Assembly (NCBI GenBank): GCA_028288905.1
Contig: JAQGHJ010000637.1
Span: forward strand, 1 to 6,452
Source of the DNA: Phycisphaerales bacterium
GTDB lineage: Bacteria > Planctomycetota > Phycisphaerae > Tepidisphaerales > Tepidisphaeraceae
DNA length: 6,452 nt
Direction: 5' to 3'
Part shown: one piece after another, positions 1 through 4,398 of the stretch
How positions within the stretch are numbered: position 1 is the stretch's first letter
Layout: every line of letters begins with the position of its first letter
The notes under the pieces: model-generated
The model's database searches: none
What the model was told of the DNA's origin: nothing
What the model saw: only the letters and a program-made list of their open reading frames with translations
Made by a program: the position numbers and the translations under genes

Positions 1-329
1 GCCCGGTCGTCGCCCGAGCGGCCGACCGCGGCGGCCGTACCGAGCAGGTCGTCCGTCCCGAGCAGTTCGTCCGCCCGGATGGCGGCCGCGACACGGGTCG
101 GGCGGCGGGCGACGCCCCACACCAGCCCCGTCACCCCGCCGACGGCGAGCGCCGCAACGGCCGGGGCGGCCGGCCTCCCCTGACACCCCAGTGCCACCGC
201 TAGCCCGGCCGTCGCGGCGGCCCCCGCCAACAGTCCCGGCGCGACCCGGTCCGCCACCCGCGCCGCGACCGCCCGCCGGTGCAGGGCGGTCAACAGCCGG
301 TCGAGGAGACGGGACGCGGGGGTCAGCAT
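1..329 (-). CDS. Membrane protein of unknown function, N-terminal part (runs off the left edge)
   Basis: The first 109 codons of a minus-strand gene are open from an ATG at 329 to the window edge; a GTG directly in front (330-332) is an alternative start. I see no clear ribosome binding site. The short N-terminus (MLTPASRLLDRLLTALHRR) is basic and amphipathic. Two hydrophobic segments follow, around residues 31-48 and 53-72, separated by a short GCQGRP turn, so an integral membrane hairpin is likely. After the second segment comes a soluble stretch containing AAIRADELLGTDDLLGTA (about residues 80-98). This resembles the 'A..AD..L...D.L.TA' element found after a paired-helix anchor in large planctomycete membrane proteins of unknown function; that comparison is from memory. 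Third codon positions are almost all G or C, as in the neighbouring genes. I do not recognise a function. A DUF4175-like or coiled-coil membrane protein is possible, but the rest of the gene is needed. Confidence 0.7.
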   Translation of the reverse strand, partial: MLTPASRLLDRLLTALHRRAVAARVADRVAPGLLAGAAATAGLAVALGCQGRPAAPAVAALAVGGVTGLVWGVARRPTRVAAAIRADELLGTDDLLGTAAAVGRSGDDR

Positions 330-497
330 CACGCGGATCAGGTTAGCGGTCCGGCGTCGTTACGGGGCGGGGCGTGCAAGGATCGACCAAGGCGGGAGGC
401 GGGTCGACGCAGCCCGGCGCGTCGTAGGGCCGGCTGTGCTGGCCGACTCGCAAGGCAACGGGGGCAGGACCGACCGGGGGCGGATCACACCCGCCAG
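330..497. other. Intergenic region between TPR gene and membrane-protein gene
   Basis: About 165 bases contain no convincing gene. There are small inverted repeats, for example CGACGC (404-409) facing GCGTCG (418-423), and TCGACC near 383-388 facing GGTCGA near 401-406. These could form stem-loops in the leader of the membrane-protein transcript or at the end of the TPR transcript, but such short GC-rich stems are also expected by chance in this base composition. I see no clear promoter. Confidence 0.4.
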
Positions 498-1199
498 TCA
501 CGCCTCGCGGGGCGGGCACGGCGGCGGGTCGGTCGGCCCGAGGCAGAGCTGGTCGCGCAGTTCGCGGACCGTCTGGCGGACGTCGTCGAGCCGGGGATTG
601 ATCGCCAGCGCCCGCTCGTAGCACTTGAGGGCCGGGACGAGCCGGCCCTCGTGGGCGTGGCAGTGGCCGAGGCCGGCTAGGGCCCCGAAGTGGCAGGGCA
701 TGAGCTTGACGGCCTTGCGGCAGTCGTCGACGCAGTCGTCGAACCGTTCGAGCAGGAACTTGGCGATCGCCCGCTGGTTGTACGCCTCGGCGAATTCGGG
801 ATCGAGGTCGATCGCCCGCGTGAAGTGCTCGATCGCGTGCTCGACGTCCCCGCGGTTGAGCGACCGGGTGCCGCGGCACACCTGGTGGTTCGCGTCCGGC
901 GACCCCGACCGGAACCAGACCGACCACAGCGCGTGCTCGGCCATTTGGGCCACGACCAGATCTGGGTCGCGGAGCAACTCGGCCAGCTGCGGCAGGCAGC
1001 ACCGCCCGCCGGTCAGCCCGTACGCCAAGGCGGCCACCTTGCGGGCGTCGGGGTCGGCGGCGGCGAACAGCCCGGCGAGCTGTTCGTCGTCCCACCGGGA
1101 CCGGACGAGCCCGACCATCCCGTCGACGTCGTTACGGGCGAGGAACGGTCGGACGGCGTCCACGAACTCGGCCGGATGGATGGGGTCGTCGGTCGCCAC
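498..1199 (-). CDS. HEAT-like / tetratricopeptide repeat (TPR) protein
   Basis: The product is 233 residues long. It starts at a GTG (1197-1199), the only start available because an in-frame TAG lies five codons upstream; no Shine-Dalgarno sequence precedes it. No signal peptide or membrane segment is visible, so it is probably cytoplasmic. Residues about 50-96 (DARKVAALAYGLTGG..., LAELLRDPDLVVAQMAEHAL) look like one HEAT-like helical pair. Three TPR units follow at about 105-136, 137-170 and 171-204, with the usual landmarks: a G-D turn in the first, then AI.HFTRAIDLDP, A...YNQRAIAK and ALKCYERALAINP. The C-terminus is a short Pro-rich tail. TPR domains bind other proteins, but no partner can be named. 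It has ten cysteines, including a C156-x3-C160 pair and a C/H-rich stretch around C169-H183, high for a soluble protein of this size. The lipoprotein gene upstream on the same strand is 161 bases away, so co-transcription is uncertain. Confidence 0.85.
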   Translation of the reverse strand: MATDDPIHPAEFVDAVRPFLARNDVDGMVGLVRSRWDDEQLAGLFAAADPDARKVAALAYGLTGGRCCLPQLAELLRDPDLVVAQMAEHALWSVWFRSGSPDANHQVCRGTRSLNRGDVEHAIEHFTRAIDLDPEFAEAYNQRAIAKFLLERFDDCVDDCRKAVKLMPCHFGALAGLGHCHAHEGRLVPALKCYERALAINPRLDDVRQTVRELRDQLCLGPTDPPPCPPREA

Positions 1200-1330
1200 G
1201 GCAGGGCAAGTCTATGCCGGTCGGACCAGGGTTTCCGGAAGGGCAGCCGGGTTTCCTGAACAAAGGCGAAAGACTCGGGGGGCCAAGGGCACCGGCCGGG
1301 CCGACCACCGGAAGGCGTTTACCCGCTTCT

Positions 1331-1351
1331 GACGCCTTGCGCGGAGGCGTC
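1331..1351 (-). terminator. Stem-loop just after the lipoprotein gene
   Basis: GACGCCT (1331-1337) and AGGCGTC (1345-1351) form a perfect 7-base-pair stem with a 7-base loop, starting about 10 bases after the lipoprotein stop codon on the minus strand. There is no run of T after it (the next minus-strand bases are AGAAGCGGG), so it is not a classical intrinsic terminator. It may protect the 3' end or help Rho-independent release weakly. The position supports a role at the end of the lipoprotein transcript. Confidence 0.35.
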
Positions 1352-1360
1352 CGTCCGGGC

Positions 1361-1654
1361 TCAGGGCCCGCGGTAGCCGCCGCCGGGCTTCCGCATCGAC
1401 TGGACGTCCCCAGCGGGGTTGTTCTGGGATTGGGCGGCTGCCTGGGCCTCGGGGGTGAATGGGCTGGCGTAGTATCCGCGGCGCTCGGTCGGGCTGGCCC
1501 CGAGCGGGCGAGGCACGTACCCGGTTTCCAGCGCCCCGCTGCACCCGCCGGCCACGAGGGCGGCACCGGCCCACCACGCGGCCCGGGCGGCGGCGGTCGC
1601 GGCGGAACGGCCGGGGGTCCGGCGCGGTCGGGTTCGGTCCGGGAGTCGTGACAT
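1361..1654 (-). CDS. Small predicted lipoprotein of unknown function
   Basis: The product is 97 residues. The ATG at 1654 is preferred over upstream in-frame starts (1672, 1876) because GGAGGTG (1662-1668) lies 7 bases in front of it. The N-terminus is Arg-rich (MSRLPDRTRPRRTPGR). A hydrophobic stretch follows, about residues 22-37 (AARAAWWAGAALVAGG), then C38, giving a lipobox-like AGG-C. Position -3 is Ala rather than Leu, so the lipobox is slightly irregular. The mature part is short, hydrophilic and apparently disordered; it carries GYVPRPLG, SPTERRGYY and SPFTPEAQAA, then a Gln/Asn-rich and Gly-rich tail. I believe small planctomycete lipoproteins with a very similar '..ETGY.PR.LG.S..ERR.YY...FTPEA' core exist, but I cannot check this here. 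Export and lipidation at the cell envelope are inferred. The gene is divergent from the methyltransferase and may share a transcript with the TPR gene downstream. No function is known to me. Confidence 0.75.
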   Translation of the reverse strand: MSRLPDRTRPRRTPGRSAATAAARAAWWAGAALVAGGCSGALETGYVPRPLGASPTERRGYYASPFTPEAQAAAQSQNNPAGDVQSMRKPGGGYRGP

Positions 1655-1661
1655 CGGTGGG

Positions 1662-1668
1662 CACCTCC
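1662..1668 (-). promoter_or_regulatory. Ribosome binding site that fixes the lipoprotein start
   Basis: The minus strand reads GGAGGTG here, 7 bases before the ATG at 1654. It is one of the best Shine-Dalgarno matches in the window and selects this start over the longer open reading frame. Confidence 0.7.
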
Positions 1669-1780
1669 GCATCAAGCGCGGCCGCCCCGCCCGCGGCGGA
1701 ACGACCAGGGCCGCGATGGTAGCCCGACCGGCGACCGGCGTCGATCCATCCCGGGCCGCCAGACCGTCGTTGCCCCGGCC

Positions 1781-1825
1781 GGAGCCATCCCGACCGGAGC
1801 CGGTCCTACTGGAGCCACCCCGACC
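1781..1825. repeat. Three degenerate 15-base tandem units
   Basis: GGAGCC recurs at 1781, 1796 and 1811, exactly 15 bases apart. The first and third units (GGAGCCATCCCGACC and GGAGCCACCCCGACC) differ by one base; the middle unit has diverged in its second half. The array sits 27 bases before the methyltransferase start. Evenly spaced copies could be binding sites or simply a short duplication. Confidence 0.5.
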
Positions 1826-1851
1826 GCCCCGATACGATCCGCCGCCCCCGC

Positions 1852-2763
1852 ATGCCCGACGCCCCGCCCGCCCCACCTCCCGCCGCCGTCCCCGCGCTCC
1901 CGCCGGGCCGGACCGACCCGGCCTACCGCCGGGACCGCGCCCGCCTGCTCGCCCGGATCCACCGGCAGTACGAGACCGCCACCGAGCCGCGGCGGGTCGG
2001 GTCGATCGACCTGCCGTTCACCCGCATCAAGGACCCTGACCGGGTGCTGGACCAAGTGGTCGAGGAGTGCGACCGGGCCGAGCGGCTGACCGGCGTCCGG
2101 CTCGAGGACCCGCAGCACCTGCCGTACTGGGCCGAACTGTGGGACTCGGCCGCGGGCGTCGGGCAAGTCATGCTGGAAGAGTGGGGGCGTGCCGGGGTGT
2201 CGGAGAATCGAGGCGTCGGAGCGAAAAGGGGAGAATCAAAAACGGATTCTGCCACTCCGCCGCCCCGACACTCCGACACTCCGACACTCCGATACCCGTC
2301 CCCCCGCATCCTCGATCTCGGCTGTGGCATGGGCCTGACCGGCACGATCGCCGCGGCCCTCGGCGGGCGGGTGCTGCTGGCCGACATCGAGACGCCGGCG
2401 CTGCTGTTCGCCCGGCTGAACAGCCTGCCGTGGAACGTGCCAATCGGCGACGGTCTCGGCGGGCACCGACCGCGAGTGCGGGCCCGGCGGGTGAACTGGC
2501 AGGCGGACGACCTCGGCGAGCGGTTCGACCTGATCGTCGGGGCCGATATTCTGTACGAGCGGAAGCAGTGGGAGTTCCTCGACGCGTTCTGGCGGCGGCA
2601 CCTCGCCCCCGGCGGTCACCTGCTGCTCGGCGAGCCGGGCCGGATGACCGGCGACACCTTCCTCGACTGGGCCCCGGCCCGCGGGTGGCACCTGGAGCGG
2701 CGGGACCTGAAGGTCGTCACCCGCGAGACGCCGGTGCGAGTGCTGCGGCTGACGCTGCAGTGA
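1852..2763 (+). CDS. Class I SAM-dependent methyltransferase with an in-frame repeat insertion
   Basis: The product is 303 residues. After a Pro-rich N-terminus (about 1-20) comes a helical region with PYWAELWDSAAGVGQVMLEE (91-110), the kind of pre-domain segment seen in the Methyltransf_16 / METTL20-like protein-methyltransferase group. SAM-binding motif I is ILDLGCGMGLTG (153-164); the acidic end of strand 2 is LLADIE (175-180), and DLIVGADILYE (226-236) fits the motif IV region. APGGHLLLGEPGR (252-264) and a final VRVLRLTLQ strand complete the Rossmann fold. The enzyme should transfer a methyl group from S-adenosylmethionine; a protein side chain or small molecule is possible, but the substrate cannot be told. 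Residues about 113-150 (Ser/Thr/Pro/Arg-rich) do not look like the family and are encoded by the palindromic repeat described separately. The ATG at 1852 has no ribosome binding site, so the exact start is uncertain. The gene stands alone, divergent from the lipoprotein and convergent with the ferritin-like gene. Confidence 0.88.
   Translation: MPDAPPAPPPAAVPALPPGRTDPAYRRDRARLLARIHRQYETATEPRRVGSIDLPFTRIKDPDRVLDQVVEECDRAERLTGVRLEDPQHLPYWAELWDSAAGVGQVMLEEWGRAGVSENRGVGAKRGESKTDSATPPPRHSDTPTLRYPSPRILDLGCGMGLTGTIAAALGGRVLLADIETPALLFARLNSLPWNVPIGDGLGGHRPRVRARRVNWQADDLGERFDLIVGADILYERKQWEFLDAFWRRHLAPGGHLLLGEPGRMTGDTFLDWAPARGWHLERRDLKVVTRETPVRVLRLTLQ
2195..2297. repeat. Imperfect palindromic repeat element inside the methyltransferase gene
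   Basis: GGGTGTCGGAG (2195-2205) pairs with CTCCGATACCC (2287-2297) over 11 positions with a single G-T wobble. In the same register GTCGGAG (2215-2221) pairs with CTCCGAC (2271-2277). Near the centre AGAATC (2232-2237) pairs with GATTCT (2245-2250) around an A-rich loop, and GGGG (2228-2231) can pair with CCCC (2263-2266). The whole can fold as one long interrupted hairpin. Both arms have an 8-base period. The middle (about 2221-2250) is much richer in A than the surrounding gene. It is read in frame without a stop and encodes a low-complexity linker. A REP-like, MITE-like or otherwise mobile palindrome is likely; its boundaries are approximate. Confidence 0.75.
2253..2292. repeat. 8-base tandem repeat (CACTCCGA, five units, three perfect)
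   Basis: Five contiguous 8-base units form the right arm of the palindromic element: CACTCCGC, CGCCCCGA and then three identical CACTCCGA copies (2269-2292). Because 8 is not a multiple of 3, each unit is read in a different frame, giving the peptide around TPPPRHSDTPTLRY. Gain or loss of one unit would shift the frame before the SAM-binding motif. Confidence 0.8.
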
Positions 2764-2777
2764 CCGAGGGCAGGACC

Positions 2778-2792
2778 GACGGCGGAGCCGTC
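2778..2792 (+). terminator. Stem-loop just after the methyltransferase stop
   Basis: GACGGC (2778-2783) and GCCGTC (2787-2792) form a 6-base-pair stem with a GGA loop, 14 bases after the stop codon. An outer CCGAG (2764-2768) can pair with CTCGG (2797-2801). No T-run follows, so terminator function is only suggested by position. Confidence 0.3.
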
Positions 2793-2899
2793 CCATCTCG
2801 GCTCGTGCCCGACTCGCGACTCTCACCTCACCGGGTTGACGATCGCAATGACCCCGGCCTGAACAGCCCCGGGCGGGAGCCTTGGGTTGGGATGCGTCA

Positions 2900-2936
2900 G
2901 GGGCCGCGACGGCCTTGTTTTGCCGTCGCTCGCCCC
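2900..2936. terminator. Stem-loop between convergent genes, candidate bidirectional terminator
   Basis: GCGACGGC (2906-2913) and GCCGTCGC (2922-2929) form a perfect 8-base-pair stem around a T-rich loop (CTTGTTTT). The stem can be extended by GGGGC (2900-2904) and GCCCC (2932-2936) across a small bulge. It lies between the convergent methyltransferase and ferritin-like genes, where a shared terminator is expected. There is no T-run on either side, which lowers confidence. Confidence 0.4.
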
Positions 2937-2995
2937 CGGTGCGAAGCACGACGCGCCGGCGGGCCCATCTGCCCGAGGCGCGCCGAGTGCCGCCG

Positions 2996-3565
2996 TCATT
3001 CGTCCGTCGCCGCCTCGGCCGGGGCTTCGTCCGCCTCGTCCTCCGGCTCCTCCTCGCCCCCGCCCACGTCGCCGCCCTCGGCCGCCGTCGCGGCAGGATA
3101 GACGTCGGACATGACGATCTTCGTCAGCTTCTCGTCCGTCGCCGATTCTTCCTTCAGAGTCTGCTGGAGCAGCCGGGCGGGCATGGTCAGCCCGAGGTGC
3201 TCGGCCAGCGTCCGGGCGGTGCCGTACGCCGAGATCTCGTAGTGCTCGATCCGCTGGGCGTCGGCGACGAGGCCGGCGTCGAGCACGGGGCCCTTCTCGC
3301 CCTCGCCCATCGTCTCGGTCGCCTCCTCGATCAGCCCCTTCATCGCGTTGCACACCTTGCCGGTCAGCTTGAACCCGCCCTTCTCCCCGATCTTCTTCAG
3401 CCGCTCGACCTGCCCCTCGGTCTGCTTCAGGTGCATCTCGAACGCCTTGAGCAGCTTCGGCGAGCTGATCTTTTTGGCCATCTTCGGCATCGCCTTGAGC
3501 AGCTGGGTCTCGGCGCTGTACAGGTCCTTGATCTGCTCCTCGAACAACTCGTTCAGGCTTTCCAT
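2996..3565 (-). CDS. Ferritin-like YciE/YciF family protein (DUF892)
   Basis: The product is 189 residues. Residues 1-155 match the DUF892 (YciE/YciF) four-helix bundle in length and pattern: LFEEQIKDLYSAETQLLKAM at the start, AFEMHLKQTEGQVERL (41-56), then MKGLIEEA (75-82), AQRIEHYEISAYGTARTLAE (103-122) and LLQQTLKEESATDEKL (132-147). Candidate di-iron ligands are acidic and His residues in these helices, such as E19, H45, E50, E107, H108, E110, E140 and D144; I assign them by position only. Family members are cytoplasmic, often stress-induced in enterobacteria, and their iron chemistry is little characterised. After residue 165 there is an Ala/Glu-rich acidic tail (GGGEEEPEDEADEAPAEAATDE) beyond the usual family end. 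AAGGA (3573-3577) lies 7 bases before the ATG, which supports the start. The gene is monocistronic: convergent with the methyltransferase, and preceded by a long untranslated region that may hold its promoter. Confidence 0.93.
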   Translation of the reverse strand: MESLNELFEEQIKDLYSAETQLLKAMPKMAKKISSPKLLKAFEMHLKQTEGQVERLKKIGEKGGFKLTGKVCNAMKGLIEEATETMGEGEKGPVLDAGLVADAQRIEHYEISAYGTARTLAEHLGLTMPARLLQQTLKEESATDEKLTKIVMSDVYPAATAAEGGDVGGGEEEPEDEADEAPAEAATDE

Positions 3566-3572
3566 GACGGTT

Positions 3573-3577
3573 TCCTT
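3573..3577 (-). promoter_or_regulatory. Ribosome binding site of the ferritin-like gene
   Basis: The minus strand reads AAGGA, 7 bases before the ATG at 3565. A GC-rich stem-loop (GGCCGC at 3590-3595 with GCGGCC at 3601-3606) lies a little upstream in the leader and could affect translation, although such stems are common by chance here. Confidence 0.6.
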
Positions 3578-3925
3578 CGCTGGACGTCTGGCCGCGCCGC
3601 GCGGCCGGGCCCGCCTCCGGAAACGCTCCGGCGGCGGCCGCTGACGAACTGAAAAGGAACGTAGCGCCGGCGGCCGCGGCCGAGAACGGCGGAAATGCCT
3701 CTGGCCGGCTTCCCGTTAACGTCCGGATAAACCGAGGAGCCGTGTGGGTGGGTTGGCGGGGTCGGGAACGAGCGGCGTGCGCAAGTAGGCGCCGAGCGTG
3801 CGGGGCAATCTCCAGGATGACATGGCGGCCCCAGCCCGCCCACAAAGCAAGGGGACAAGCCTGCCCACGAGTTCTGGCAGCCGGCGTCCGCCCAGCCGAA
3901 AATCAGGTGAGCCCGCAAAACACAC

Positions 3926-3951
3926 AAGGCACGGTCCGTGGACCGTGCCTT
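3926..3951. repeat. Perfect 26-base palindrome (possible terminator, operator or REP unit)
   Basis: AAGGCACGGTCC (3926-3937) is followed by GT and the exact reverse complement GGACCGTGCCTT (3940-3951). In RNA this would form an 11-base-pair stem with a CGTG tetraloop. On the minus strand it is followed by GTGTGTTTT, a weak T-rich tail, so it could end a minus-strand transcript coming from the regulator gene about 450 bases upstream. Nearly perfect dyad symmetry would also suit a DNA-binding protein or a dispersed palindromic repeat. Confidence 0.6.
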
Positions 3952-4398
3952 CGCGTGATTACAAAAAAATACGGATGATCCGCGACTGCCGTGGGCGGGG
4001 AGAGTCAGTCTAACCCAGTGAGTTAGGTGGGTGATGCCGGGCGAAGGGTGTTACCCCTCCGGGTTGACCCGTCCTTCACTTCCCGTCGCGCCCAGTCGGC
4101 GTCTTGCGACGCCGGCGGGAACTAAGTTCCCTCGGGCTCTGCGGGCATGCGTCGGACAGGCCGGCATCCCCTGTTCAAGCTTATCGGGCGACCGAATATG
4201 GACCGCACATCACGAACGCCACAGACTCCGTACTCCGCAGACTATATCGGCGCGATCGGCACCGGGCAAACACGATTTCGACCTGATTTCGCGCTCATTT
4301 TTGGCCGTCGGCGGGCTGAACCGCACGGCTGCTGACGTGACGCGTTCCGTTGAACGGCACGCACCGATCGGGCGGCCCGGGTGAGGGTGTGCGGGTCG

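Larger units (their letters stand above)
1655..1851. promoter_or_regulatory. Divergent intergenic region (lipoprotein / methyltransferase)
   Basis: These 197 bases separate two divergent genes, so both promoters should lie here or close by. No confident -35/-10 pair is visible. A TACGAT hexamer (1833-1838) lies 13 bases before the methyltransferase ATG; it could be a -10 element for an mRNA with a very short leader, which would fit the missing Shine-Dalgarno sequence. A degenerate 15-base tandem repeat lies at 1781-1825. Confidence 0.35.
3566..4398. other. Large gap without a convincing gene
   Basis: This stretch of more than 800 bases separates the ferritin-like gene from the response regulator. 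About 3566-3760 is very GC-rich and should include the ferritin-like promoter, though no clear -35/-10 pair is seen. A perfect palindrome lies at 3926-3951. From about 3955 to 4390 the DNA is visibly less GC-rich, with A- and T-containing words such as ACAAAAAAATAC, GACTATATCGG and CTCATTTTTGG. Open frames here (for example 4031-4384 plus, 4147-4335 plus and 3716-3925 minus) lack the strong third-position GC of the real genes and have no recognisable domain. Small inverted repeats such as CTAAC/GTTAG (4012-4026) and CGGGT/ACCCG (4060-4071) occur. I find no tRNA, rRNA, RNase P, SRP or tmRNA signature. It may hold an uncharacterised RNA, decayed mobile DNA or only regulatory sequence. Confidence 0.5.

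Noticed and set aside
625..1332. Plus-strand open frame opposite the TPR gene
   Set aside because: Antisense shadow; the minus strand encodes clear TPR units.
1655..1876. Longer version of the lipoprotein reading frame
   Set aside because: The extension is Gly/Arg-rich, overlaps the methyltransferase start and would bury the signal peptide; the 1654 start has a strong ribosome binding site.
2195..2297. Transposon or insertion-sequence ends
   Set aside because: No transposase gene, no target-site duplication that I can define, and the arms are built from 8-base units unlike typical transposon ends; a palindromic repeat is the safer reading.
1852..2763. Phase-variable DNA methyltransferase of a restriction system
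   Set aside because: The motifs fit a small-molecule or protein methyltransferase fold; there is no DPPY/NPPY-type catalytic motif and no restriction or specificity gene nearby.
2067..3101. Plus-strand open frame overlapping the methyltransferase in another frame
   Set aside because: Arg/Ala/Pro-rich product without motifs, while the other frame has SAM-binding motifs.
2823..3845. Minus-strand open frame overlapping the ferritin-like gene
   Set aside because: Frame-shifted shadow of the DUF892 gene; product is Arg/Gly-rich without domains.
3716..3925. Minus-strand open frame of about 69 codons in the large gap
   Set aside because: No ribosome binding site and no recognisable domain; it remains a weak possibility only.
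3980..4110. Possible tRNA or other housekeeping RNA from the small stems here
   Set aside because: I could not build a cloverleaf, there is no T-loop GTTCGA-type motif, and no RNase P, SRP or tmRNA signature.
4031..4384. Plus-strand open frame of 117 codons in the large gap
   Set aside because: Third codon positions lack the strong GC preference of real genes here, and the product has no recognisable motif. A purine-rich AGGTGG before the start is not enough.
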